From contig QNFP01000011.1 in NCBI GenBank assembly GCA_003645535.1, positions 1 through 38,429 of the forward strand: 38,429 nucleotides of DNA, given 5' to 3'. Under the pieces are notes generated by a model, which was not told the origin of the DNA, ran no database searches, and saw nothing but the letters and a program-made list of their open reading frames with translations. How positions within the stretch are numbered: position 1 is the first letter of the stretch; every line of letters starts with the position of its first letter. Made by a program: the position numbers and the translations under genes. The stretch is from Gammaproteobacteria bacterium. Its GTDB lineage: Bacteria; Pseudomonadota; Gammaproteobacteria; Pseudomonadales; Porticoccaceae. Positions 16,647 to 23,814 of the stretch are shown here, in pieces.

Positions 16647-17750
16647 CTGAATACTTTTGAAAACTGGCTTACTCGATTCGCCGGTCAATCATCTGGGCTG
16701 TGGATAGAAATATTTATCATTGTTCTAGCGGCGCTTTTGTCGGGTTTAGTCGTTAACAAATTGATCCTGGCAATCGAACGTCGTGCCGCTCGGACTCACA
16801 ATGCCTGGGATGACGCACTGATTGAAGCATCTCGTAAACCTGCAGTTTGGCTGGTTTGGGTGATCGGCATCAATTTTGCGGCCGGAGTGGCTGCTCGCGT
16901 GATGGAATCAAACTGGTACGAACTTGTAGAGCCGATAAATCGTGTTGCAGTGCTTTGCCTGGGCACATTATTTTTTGTCAATTTCGTCAGTCGTGCTGAG
17001 AAAAATCTGATAGATCCAGCGTATATTTCCGCACCCTATGATGAAACTACTGTCAGGGCAGTGGGGAAATTGGTCAGAATTTCAGCCATTGTTACGGCTG
17101 TACTGATTACCATGCAGCTATTTGGCTACAGTGTCGGCGGCGTGTTGGCATTCGGCGGTATTGGCGGAATAGCGATAGGCTTTGCGGCAAAAGATTTGCT
17201 GGCCAATTTTTTTGGTGGCTTGATGATTTATATGGATCGACCGTTTTCTGTTGGTGACTGGATACGATCACCGGACAAGGAAATTGAAGGCACTGTAGAA
17301 GATATCGGCTGGCGGTTAACGCGGATTCGCACCTTTGATCAGCGACCGCTCTATATACCCAATGCGGTATTCACCAGTATTGCAGTCGAAAACCCTTCGC
17401 GTATGCTAAACCGCCGCATATATGAAACTATTGGTGTGCGCTACGATGATTTAGGAGTGGTAGAAGGCATTGTTAGTGACATTAAAACTATGCTGGAAGG
17501 TCATCCGGATATAGACAGCCAACAGACATTGATGGTCAACTTTAACCAGTTCGCCGCCAGTTCCCTGGACTTTTTTATCTACACGTTTACCCATACCACA
17601 AACTGGGTGGAGTACCACCAGATTAAACAGGATGTATTGTTAAAAGTGGCTGACATTATTGAAGCCAGGGGTGCGGAAGTTGCCTTTCCGACTTCGACAC
17701 TGCATATCGTAGAAAATGCTCCACAATCGACCGCATTAAATCCTGGCTGA
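16647..17750 (+). CDS. MscS-type small-conductance mechanosensitive channel
   Basis: Releases solutes on hypo-osmotic shock. The predicted 367-aa inner-membrane protein has several N-terminal membrane helices. A pore-lining TM3 follows (YSVGGVLAFGGIGGIAIGFA, AKDLLANFFGGLMIY), then the MscS beta domain (RPFSVGDWIRS, EGTVEDIGWRLTRIRTFDQR, IPNAVFTSIAVENPS) and a C-terminal alpha/beta region. The first ATG/GTG/TTG-style start (TTG at 16737) would cut into the first membrane helix. The frame is open back to 16632, and a CTG at 16647 preceded by GGGGGAG (16635-16641) gives the expected N-terminus (NTFENWLTRF then LWIEIFIIVLAALLSGLVV). I therefore place the start at CTG, tentatively. Confidence 0.88.
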   Translation: MNTFENWLTRFAGQSSGLWIEIFIIVLAALLSGLVVNKLILAIERRAARTHNAWDDALIEASRKPAVWLVWVIGINFAAGVAARVMESNWYELVEPINRVAVLCLGTLFFVNFVSRAEKNLIDPAYISAPYDETTVRAVGKLVRISAIVTAVLITMQLFGYSVGGVLAFGGIGGIAIGFAAKDLLANFFGGLMIYMDRPFSVGDWIRSPDKEIEGTVEDIGWRLTRIRTFDQRPLYIPNAVFTSIAVENPSRMLNRRIYETIGVRYDDLGVVEGIVSDIKTMLEGHPDIDSQQTLMVNFNQFAASSLDFFIYTFTHTTNWVEYHQIKQDVLLKVADIIEARGAEVAFPTSTLHIVENAPQSTALNPG

Positions 17751-17759
17751 GGAAAATAA

Positions 17760-18539
17760 GTGAGCGATCAACGAGCCTTGCCGGCGATCATCGGGGGCAG
17801 CGGTTTGCAGCAGATGCCTAATTTGAAAATTACTGAACGAATGGTTGTTGATACCCCCTGGGGTGAACCATCGAGTCGGGTAAGTGTTGGCAATCTGAGC
17901 GGACAAAAAGTGCTATTTCTTGCCCGTCACGGTGACGATCATGACATTCCACCCCACAAAGTGAATTATCGAGCTAACGTTAGTGCCCTGGCGCAACTCG
18001 GTGCCAGCCATATCTTTGCGTTTAATGCGGTGGGCGGAATACACGAGGATATGGGTGCAGGCAGTATTGTCGTACCCAACCAGATTGTTGATTACACCTG
18101 GGGCAGGGAGCATACCTATTCCGACTCGGCAAATGTTGCGCTGCAACATGTGGAATTTACTGAGCCTTATGATGCAGTTCTCCGCAAGTTATTAATTGAT
18201 GCCGCTGAAGAAAACCACAGCGATATCGTCAGGCACGGTGTTTATGCTGCCACTCAGGGGCCGCGACTTGAGAGCGCAGCTGAGATCAACCGCCTCGAGC
18301 GCGATGGCTGTGATCTGGTCGGCATGACAGGCATGCCTGAAGCCGGTCTGGCACGGGAAAAAAGCTTGCCCTATGCATGTCTGGCGCTGGTGGTTAATGC
18401 CGCCGCTGGAAAGTCACAGCCGCTGATTAGTTTCGCGGAGATCGAAAAAGTTATTTCGACACATATGCCAGCGGTACAGACTATTCTGGCAACGGCATGC
18501 GGCAAAGAGTTTGCTATACACCCGCAGTTAAACAGGTAG
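17760..18539 (+). CDS. mtnP: S-methyl-5'-thioinosine phosphorylase (MTAP/PNP family)
   Basis: Phosphorolysis of 5'-methylthio-nucleosides, salvaging the by-product of polyamine and homoserine-lactone synthesis. The 259 aa include IIGGSGLQQM, FLARHGDDHDIPPHKVNYRA, AFNAVGGIHEDMGAG, YAATQGPRLESAAEI, DLVGMTGMPEAGLARE and LALVVNAAAGKS. Asn213 stands where true methylthioadenosine phosphorylases have Asp, which predicts a 6-oxopurine (thioinosine or inosine-type) substrate. This agrees with P. aeruginosa PA3004, a characterised MTI phosphorylase also next to nagZ. A GTG start is preceded by GAGGAAAAT. It lies 9 nt after the channel gene, so an operon is likely. Confidence 0.9.
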   Translation: MSDQRALPAIIGGSGLQQMPNLKITERMVVDTPWGEPSSRVSVGNLSGQKVLFLARHGDDHDIPPHKVNYRANVSALAQLGASHIFAFNAVGGIHEDMGAGSIVVPNQIVDYTWGREHTYSDSANVALQHVEFTEPYDAVLRKLLIDAAEENHSDIVRHGVYAATQGPRLESAAEINRLERDGCDLVGMTGMPEAGLAREKSLPYACLALVVNAAAGKSQPLISFAEIEKVISTHMPAVQTILATACGKEFAIHPQLNR

Positions 18540-18551
18540 CAAAATAGTTTC

Positions 18552-18995
18552 GTGGAAGAATCGCTATTTTTACAGAGCGCAGGTTTAATCGGCCTGGCTC
18601 TGAGTAGCTTCCTGTCGGCGACCCTCTTGCCGGGTAGTTCTGAGGCGCTGTTACTGTTAATAGTTGGACAAGACTCCATGAGCCCTCTGTTACCCCTGAT
18701 AGTGGCAAGTGTCGGCAATACATTGGGCGGTGCTTCCACCTACTGGCTTGGCCTGTGGTCGGAGAGGCGACTGGTAGAACGGGGAAAATATCGGGAGCCA
18801 TCATCCCGCGCACTGGACTGGGTGAGGCGTTGGGGCCCGCCAGTATTACTGTTGTCATGGGTGCCGATAATTGGTGATGGCTTGTGTTTGGCCGCCGGCT
18901 GGTTAAGGCTGGGCTGGTTACCCAGCCTGATTGCTATATTAATTGGTAAAACCCTACGTTATTGTGTGTTGGTCTACTGGTTTCTTGCCTTGTGA
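18552..18995 (+). CDS. YqaA/DedA-like inner-membrane protein
   Basis: A 147-aa integral membrane protein. It reads LIGLALSSFLSATLLPGSSE, ALLLLIVGQ, LIVASVGNTLGGASTYWLGL, WGPPVLLLSWVPIIGDGLCL and LRLGWLPSLIAILIGKTLRY. The LPGSSE, GN.LG...Y.LG and PI.GD motifs are those of the YqaA/SNARE-associated (DedA-like) family, whose relatives move undecaprenyl phosphate or phospholipids across the inner membrane; the substrate here is unknown. Start GTG at 18552, only 12 nt after the phosphorylase gene, with a weak ribosome site. It appears to be the last gene of the nagZ run. Confidence 0.85.
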   Translation: MEESLFLQSAGLIGLALSSFLSATLLPGSSEALLLLIVGQDSMSPLLPLIVASVGNTLGGASTYWLGLWSERRLVERGKYREPSSRALDWVRRWGPPVLLLSWVPIIGDGLCLAAGWLRLGWLPSLIAILIGKTLRYCVLVYWFLAL

Positions 18996-19051
18996 TTAGC
19001 GCCACAAGTGGATCAAAAATACATGGAGAGTTAACTGTGAGCATGGCTTTG

Positions 19052-19285
19052 TTCTTTGGGGAAAGTTCTTTGGGGAAAGCTCCATGGGGGAAGGCTCTAT
19101 GGGGGAACCTCCGTAGAAAAGCACCGAGGAAAAAGCAGCGAGGAAAAAGTACCGGTAAACTAAAGTACCAATAAAAAAGTATCAATAAAAAAGCACCGTG
19201 GAAAATGTTTTATAGAAAAGCTCTTTAAAAAAGCAGTATCAAGAAAGCCCTATGAATAAGCGTAGTAAAAGCTCCCTATGAATAA
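19052..19285. repeat. Large degenerate tandem array, period about 14 bp
   Basis: About 16 diverged units, anchored by AAAG at 19062, 19076, 19090, 19105, 19118, 19132, 19146, 19162, 19176, 19190, 19203, 19217, 19230, 19244 and so on; spacings are mostly 13-14. Sample units: TTCTTTGGGGAAAG (twice at the left), CCGAGGAAAAAGCA, GCGAGGAAAAAGTA, CCAATAAAAAAGTA, TCAATAAAAAAGCA, and CCCTATGAATAA twice at the right. It shifts from G-rich to A-rich along its length. It fills nearly the whole gap between the YqaA-like and esterase genes and runs into the esterase start codon. Open frames across it on both strands are artefacts of periodicity. Confidence 0.8.
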
Positions 19286-20162
19286 ATGGCGAAAAAGTGC
19301 CGGACTGTCCACTCTGCCTATTGTCTACCTGGTGTTGCTCGTGGCTCTCACCCTGGCGCTAGTTTATATATACAAAAATTACAGTTACGACGGTGATAAT
19401 CTTCAGGCGCAGCCTTTTGATTATCCCGTAGACTCCGCGCCTGCCGAGCAGTGTATGGAGAAGTCTGGGCTGGTGGCTGATCATAAATTACTGCATTCCG
19501 GCAAAAAAATAAGATTCAATGTAACGACGCCGACTAATTATCGCGGCAATTTCCCTCATCCACTGTTGATGGTGTGGGCGCCATCAGGCTTAAACGAAAG
19601 CCTCTCCGAGCGCTTCACCGGTTTGACCGGGCCGGCCACAGAGCAGGGTTATATCGTCGTTCATGTGGCCAGCGTGCCATTGGGAATCAAGGCTCTCATT
19701 GAACTGTCCAGTATTCCTCAACAGGTTATGGATACATGGTGTGTGGCCACCGATCACGTTTATTACACTGGCCATTCTGATGGCGGAACAGTATCCAATG
19801 CGTTGGCAATATTGCCTGAGCGGGCTATCTCACCGACGGTCATTGCACCCAGTGCCATGGGTATGCAGGGTGACGATATGGACGATTATGAATGTCCACC
19901 ACCGGTCAGTGTTATGTTGATGCACAATAAGGGCGATAGTCATTTTCCCGATTATGGTAACAATGTTGCGGGCTGGTGGGCGCAGTGTAATCAATGTGGC
20001 GAGCCCAGTCCGTCGTTGTCCCACGGAGGCTGCGTTGAATATGCGGGGTGTAGCGGCGGGGTGCGAACGATGTTCTGTCAGGGTGATGGCAATCACGCTC
20101 ACTGGCCGGGTTTTGAACACAGCTTGCTAGAGTTTTTTAAGGCGCATGACAATGGCGGTTAG
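19278..20162 (+). CDS. Exported alpha/beta hydrolase (PHB depolymerase/CE1-like esterase)
   Basis: A 294-aa hydrolase with an N-terminal signal or anchor (STLPIVYLVLLVALTLALVY, residues 11-30), so it is periplasmic or anchored outside the inner membrane. The nucleophile elbow is YYTGHSDGGTVSN with Ser167. Asp220 (HNKGDSHFPDYGNN) and a histidine in GDGNHAHWPGFE (His273 or His275) complete the triad. Many cysteines (CNQCGEPSP, GGCVEYAGCSGGVRTMFC) suggest disulfides. The pattern resembles LpqC/feruloyl-esterase-type PHB depolymerase relatives; the natural ester is not predictable. The ATG lies inside the last unit of a repeat array and has no visible Shine-Dalgarno sequence. Confidence 0.83.
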   Translation: MNKWRKSAGLSTLPIVYLVLLVALTLALVYIYKNYSYDGDNLQAQPFDYPVDSAPAEQCMEKSGLVADHKLLHSGKKIRFNVTTPTNYRGNFPHPLLMVWAPSGLNESLSERFTGLTGPATEQGYIVVHVASVPLGIKALIELSSIPQQVMDTWCVATDHVYYTGHSDGGTVSNALAILPERAISPTVIAPSAMGMQGDDMDDYECPPPVSVMLMHNKGDSHFPDYGNNVAGWWAQCNQCGEPSPSLSHGGCVEYAGCSGGVRTMFCQGDGNHAHWPGFEHSLLEFFKAHDNGG

Positions 20163-20251
20163 CCTGGTACGCAAGGTATATTTGAGATGTAACGGGAGTG
20201 ATATTTTTGCGATGAAAATGACCACGAAAGTCTGAGTTGAGGAGTAGGCCT

Positions 20252-20728
20252 ATGCAGCAAGGTTTAATTGAAACGACGTTGACGGTATTGCCCGAGTGGG
20301 TTGACTACAACGGACATATGAATCTCGCGTTTTATGTGTTGGCCTTCGATAAAGCCACTGATAATTTCTACGATAACCTGCGAATTGGTCTCGACTATCG
20401 CGCCCAGGAAAACAGTTCTATGTTTACCCTGGGAATCAATGTTGACTACATGCGTGAGGTGTTCGAGGGCAATGAAATATGTATCACTACCCAATTGCTT
20501 GACTGCGATGAAAAGCGTATGCGCTATATTCACTATATGTATGAGGCTGGCGTTGCTGATGTGGTCGCCATGAACGAATGTTTAGCAGTTCATGTAGATA
20601 TGGATAAGCGCAAGAGCGCTGCCTTTCCTGGTGTTACCCGGCAACGTATTGCTGCTGCGCTAGAGGAGCATCTGAAGTTGCCCGTGCCCAAACATGCTGG
20701 TCGATTACTGGGCAATAAGCCTGAGTAA
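20252..20728 (+). CDS. Hot-dog fold acyl-CoA thioesterase family protein
   Basis: A 158-aa 4HBT-type thioesterase. The catalytic-region motif VLPEWVDYNGHMNLAFYVLA carries the Asp-Asn-x-His-x-Asn pattern of the family (D..GHMN). Then come FTLGINVDYMREVFEGNEIC and MRYIHYMYE, the central hot-dog helix and strands. Related proteins hydrolyse acyl-CoA or betainyl-CoA esters; the substrate here is not determinable. The frame opens with a TTG at 20237 that overlaps GAGGAG, which is the ribosome site for the ATG at 20252, so the ATG was chosen. It follows the esterase gene by about 90 bp on the same strand. Confidence 0.87.
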   Translation: MQQGLIETTLTVLPEWVDYNGHMNLAFYVLAFDKATDNFYDNLRIGLDYRAQENSSMFTLGINVDYMREVFEGNEICITTQLLDCDEKRMRYIHYMYEAGVADVVAMNECLAVHVDMDKRKSAAFPGVTRQRIAAALEEHLKLPVPKHAGRLLGNKPE

Positions 20729-20826
20729 TTTGCCACTAAAACCGACAGGCAAAAACATCCGCCCAGCTTTTTTGCTTCACTGTACTATTTTGACGGTTTG
20801 TTCGATGGTCTGTTTGATTACCTCGT

Positions 20827-20945
20827 TACCAGGGGCTTACCACCAGGGGCTTTTCCATCAGGGGACTTACTATAGAGGGCTTTACTATCGGGGATCTTAT
20901 TATCGGGGGTATTGCTATCAGGCGTCTTTTTCACCGAGGGTGATT
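20827..20945. repeat. Degenerate 15-bp tandem array overlapping the pqqD-like 3' end
   Basis: Seven to eight units with a period of 14-15, for example ACCAGGGGCTTTTCC, ATCAGGGGACTTACT, ATAGAGGGCTTTACT, ATCGGGGATCTTATT, ATCGGGGGTATTGCT, ATCAGGCGTCTTTTT. Register is exact (15) from 20846 onward. The right end enters the coding strand of the minus-strand PqqD-like gene and supplies its last codons and stop. A plus-strand frame across it reads as pentapeptides (GLYYR, GSYYR), which is only a consequence of a 15-nt period. Confidence 0.8.
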
Positions 20946-21202
20946 AGCCCGAGTCGTTCGATCTCCGTTAGCAAGGTGTCGAGGTCCTGTTTTAGTCGAG
21001 CTTCGGAAACTTCATACTCTGCCAGCAGTGTGTCATAGACCGCCTGGAGGTCACCAGTTGACTTGATTAGTTGCCAGGTTCGGGTCCCCACTTCATTGAG
21101 GCCGAAGTAATTCTCAGTGTCCAGATCAAGCAATACCGTTTCGCCTGATACCTCCTGGGAAATAACATCGGGTGAAAGCGTGATGGTCCGATTCAGGTTC
21201 AT
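20918..21202 (-). CDS. PqqD-like protein (RRE-type peptide chaperone fold)
   Basis: A 94-aa winged-helix-like protein: SPDVISQEVSGETVLLDLDT, ENYFGLNEVGTRTWQLI, then LLAEYEVSEARLKQDLDTLL, TEIERLGLI. The D-x-x-x-x-x-YF-LN-x-x-G-x-x-x-W signature is that of the PqqD family, which binds leader peptides in PQQ and other RiPP pathways. No radical-SAM, precursor or other pqq gene is in this window, so it is an orphan and its partner is unknown. It precedes no gene on its strand, and starts 32 bp beyond the gltA stop, downstream of gltA and possibly co-transcribed with it. Its last codons fall in a repeat array. Confidence 0.85.
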   Translation of the reverse strand: MNLNRTITLSPDVISQEVSGETVLLDLDTENYFGLNEVGTRTWQLIKSTGDLQAVYDTLLAEYEVSEARLKQDLDTLLTEIERLGLITLGEKDA

Positions 21203-21234
21203 GGATAGCGTGTCTTGTCGGAGGCAACACTGAT

Positions 21235-22524
21235 TTAGCGTTCATCCATAGCTTGTACGCTGCGCTGACTGGGGCCGGTATAAAGCTGTCGCGGACGGCC
21301 AATTTTATATGGGTTGCTTATCATTTCGTTCCAGTGCGCAACCCAGCCCACCGTTCTGCCAGTGGCAAAAATTACGGTGAACATCTCGGTGGGTATGCCG
21401 ATGGCTTTCATGATGATGCCGGAATAGAAATCTACATTTGGATACAATTTTTTACTAACGAAATAGTCATCTTCAAGCGCTATCTGCTCGAGCCGTGTAG
21501 CGATTCTCAGTAATGGGTCATCCTCCAGTCCCAGTTCTGCTAGTACATCGTCGCAGGCTTTCTTCATTACCCTGGCGCGAGGATCAAAGTTTTTGTATAC
21601 GCGGTGTCCAAAGCCCATCAGGCGGAATGAGTCGTCCTTGTCCTTGGCCCGTTTGATAAACTTGTCGATGTGCTTTTCATCACCGATTTCGTTGAGCATT
21701 TCCAGCACTGCCTGATTAGCGCCGCCGTGAGATGGCCCCCACAGAGCGGCAATACCTGCGGCAATACAGGAGAAAGGGTTGGCACCCGAAGAGCCCGCGA
21801 GGCGCACAGTTGATGTTGATGCATTTTGTTCATGGTCTGCGTGCAAGAGGAATAGTAGATCCATTGCATTGGCAAGCACTGGGCTTACCTTGGGCATGTC
21901 ACAGGGTGTACCGAACATCATGTGGAGGAAATTTTCCGCATAATTCATGTCGTTCTTGGGGTACATATAGGGCTGGCCTACATAATGTTTGTAGCACATG
22001 GCCGCCAGAGTCGGCATTTTTGCGATCAAGCGGTGCGCAGTGATCATCCGGTGGGTAGGATCGTTGATATCGATAGAGTCATGGTAAAAGGAAGACATCG
22101 CACCGACGACGCCACACATAATGGCCATGGGGTGAGCATCATGTCTGAACCCGGCAAGAAACTGCTCTATGGAGCGGTTGACCATGGTATGAGAGGTAAT
22201 GATACTTTCAAATTCAGCCTTTTGCGCGGCATCAGGCAGCTCACCGTTAAGCAGCAGATAACAGGTTTCCAGATAACTGGCTTTTTCGGCCAGCTCCTCG
22301 ATGGGATAACCCCGGTGTAACAAAACTCCTTTAGCGCCGTCGATGAAGGTGATTTTTGATTCGCAGGAGGCGGTCGAGGTAAAGCCGGGGTCGAAGGTAA
22401 ATATATTATTGGCAGTTAGTGAACTGACGTCGATGACGTCCTGCCCGAGGGTGCCGGAGAGAACAGGCAGGTCTATCTCTGTGTCAAATCCGTCTATATT
22501 AAGAACGGCTTTTTTGTCTGTCAT
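21235..22524 (-). CDS. gltA: Citrate synthase, Gram-negative hexameric type
   Basis: Condenses acetyl-CoA and oxaloacetate, the entry step of the TCA cycle. At 429 aa it is close to E. coli GltA (427). Motifs: [60 protein letters not shown] (active His266), [15 protein letters not shown] (His307) and NVDFYSGI (Asp365). This type is normally inhibited allosterically by NADH. The frame extends to a TTG at 22545, but the ATG at 22524 has GAGGAGAAT upstream and the expected MTDKKA start. It is divergent from the sdh-suc operon across a 546-bp gap. Confidence 0.98.
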   Translation of the reverse strand: MTDKKAVLNIDGFDTEIDLPVLSGTLGQDVIDVSSLTANNIFTFDPGFTSTASCESKITFIDGAKGVLLHRGYPIEELAEKASYLETCYLLLNGELPDAAQKAEFESIITSHTMVNRSIEQFLAGFRHDAHPMAIMCGVVGAMSSFYHDSIDINDPTHRMITAHRLIAKMPTLAAMCYKHYVGQPYMYPKNDMNYAENFLHMMFGTPCDMPKVSPVLANAMDLLFLLHADHEQNASTSTVRLAGSSGANPFSCIAAGIAALWGPSHGGANQAVLEMLNEIGDEKHIDKFIKRAKDKDDSFRLMGFGHRVYKNFDPRARVMKKACDDVLAELGLEDDPLLRIATRLEQIALEDDYFVSKKLYPNVDFYSGIIMKAIGIPTEMFTVIFATGRTVGWVAHWNEMISNPYKIGRPRQLYTGPSQRSVQAMDER

Positions 22525-22592
22525 AGGATTCTCCTCAAAATGCAACCTAAATTAAGTTGCGCGGGCAGATGATGGAATTGCAGAGGCGGGAC

Positions 22593-22620
22593 ACTATATC
22601 TGTCGGTGCGTATTTGTCAA
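22593..22620 (-). promoter_or_regulatory. Promoter of gltA
   Basis: On the minus strand: TTGACA (22615-22620), a 16-bp spacer, then TATAGT (22593-22598), about 70 bp upstream of the gltA start. Both elements are close to the sigma-70 consensus. Confidence 0.6.
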
Positions 22621-22779
22621 TTTGCATTGGACTATAAGTGACTGGATCATCAGTAACAGAAGGTGAGTGCTTGCTTCAGTAGACGCTAAGCGCACGTTTT
22701 TGGTGCTATTGTCTGGTTTAGGTCATACCTGTATGGCATATTACGGTTGTGTTTTGAGTATCGAGAATAGGTCGTTTCG

Positions 22780-22808
22780 TTGTAATCAGGAATTAATAGA
22801 CCTATACT
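22780..22808 (+). promoter_or_regulatory. Promoter of the sdh-suc operon
   Basis: TTGTAA (22780-22785), a 17-bp spacer, then TATACT (22803-22808). It lies about 263 bp before sdhC, leaving a long leader. The leader contains loosely repeated GCCTGG/GCCGGG-TAAG blocks (22935-23015) but no recognised riboswitch. The rest of the 546-bp gltA-sdhC gap shows no gene. Confidence 0.55.
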
Positions 22809-23070
22809 ACGCCGCGATTATAAACAGCTGGTTTGGCTAGAGCCACTGGGGTTTCCGTCGATTTGGGTGCCCTTTTTTTGTGCCTCTTTCAGGATCGACC
22901 TGGTGCTGATTTAGTAGAGGTTAGTACAGAAAGATTACAGCCTGGGTGACCATGTAAAAGTCGGACTCAGTTAGATTTTAGCCAAGTTTCAGCCGGGTAA
23001 GAGCCTGGTAGAAGTAGATTTCGAACTTAGCAGTGCGAACAGTAAGCGTAACCTGGAGGTGCCGTTCATT

Positions 23071-23448
23071 GTGAACGATAAAAGACCTGTCAATCTCGAT
23101 ATCGGAACTATCAGCCTTCCGATCACCGCATATACATCCATACTGCACCGTGTCTCCGGTGTAGTGCTATTTTTCGCAACTGGCATATTATTGTGGATGC
23201 TGGATGCCAGCCTGGCTTCTCAGGAAAGTTTTGATTCCCTCAAAGCGATATTGACTTCCCCGTTTGCAAAACTTGTTTTGTGGGGGATATTGGCTGCACT
23301 TGTTTATCATTTAATAGCAGGCATACGTCATCTATTTATGGATTTTGGTATTGGCGAAACTCTGGAAGGTGGTGTGTTAGGCGCCAGAATCGTCATCGGA
23401 TTTGCAGCCTTGTCTATTATTATAGTTGGAGCCTGGATATGGCTGTAG
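23071..23448 (+). CDS. sdhC: Succinate dehydrogenase cytochrome b556 subunit
   Basis: Membrane anchor of complex II, carrying part of the haem b and quinone site. The 125 aa follow E. coli SdhC: NDKRPVNLDIGTISLPITAY, SILHRVSGVVLFFATGILLW, then WGILAALVYHLIAGIRHLFM with the haem-ligand His80. Three membrane helices are visible. Start: the GTG at 23071, preceded by GGAGG 11 nt upstream, gives the family-length N-terminus; a GTG at 23059 overlaps the ribosome site and is less likely. It is the first gene of the operon and overlaps sdhD by 10 nt. Confidence 0.95.
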   Translation: MNDKRPVNLDIGTISLPITAYTSILHRVSGVVLFFATGILLWMLDASLASQESFDSLKAILTSPFAKLVLWGILAALVYHLIAGIRHLFMDFGIGETLEGGVLGARIVIGFAALSIIIVGAWIWL

Positions 23449-23810
23449 GTAATGTAACAAGTTTTGGCCGCAATGGTCTGTCTGACTGGCTACTGCAACG
23501 TGTTAGTGCCGTGGTCATGACTGTTTATATGGTGTTTGTTTTTGGTTATCTGGTCTGTGGTGGTGAAGTCACTTACGCGGACTGGAAAGCTTTGCACGGC
23601 AACTTTTTTGTGCGCTTACTCAGTTTGTTTGCAGTGCTCTCGCTTGCGGCTCATGCCTGGATCGGTATGTGGGGGGTGTTGACTGATTATGTCACGGTGC
23701 GACTGCTTGGCCCCAGGGCAACAGCCATCAGAATTTTTCTGCAACTGGGTATGATAGCGATGACTCTGACTTATGTGGTTTGGGCTATCGTAATTCTCTG
23801 GGGGATTTGA
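23439..23810 (+). CDS. sdhD: Succinate dehydrogenase membrane anchor subunit
   Basis: Second membrane anchor of complex II. The 123-aa product reads [40 protein letters not shown], then [20 protein letters not shown], in which the conserved His and the Tyr of TDY correspond to E. coli SdhD His71 and Tyr83 of the haem and ubiquinone pocket. Three membrane helices. The ATG lies inside the last codons of sdhC, a common coupling arrangement; the longer upstream open frame is a shadow of sdhC. sdhA starts 4 nt after its stop. Confidence 0.95.
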   Translation: MAVGNVTSFGRNGLSDWLLQRVSAVVMTVYMVFVFGYLVCGGEVTYADWKALHGNFFVRLLSLFAVLSLAAHAWIGMWGVLTDYVTVRLLGPRATAIRIFLQLGMIAMTLTYVVWAIVILWGI

Positions 23811-23814
23811 GTTA

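Noticed and set aside
18934-19185. Minus-strand frame with AFPHG/AFPKE periodicity, and the overlapping plus-strand frame 18962-19174
   Set aside because: Both cross the degenerate 14-bp array and the end of the YqaA-like gene; no start signals, and periodicity explains the pattern.
20694-21038. Plus-strand open frame with pentapeptide-like repeats (GLYYR, GSYYR) next to the PqqD-like gene, suggestive of a RiPP precursor
   Set aside because: It begins inside the thioesterase gene, runs antisense into the PqqD-like gene, has no ribosome site, and its pentapeptides follow automatically from a 15-bp DNA repeat.
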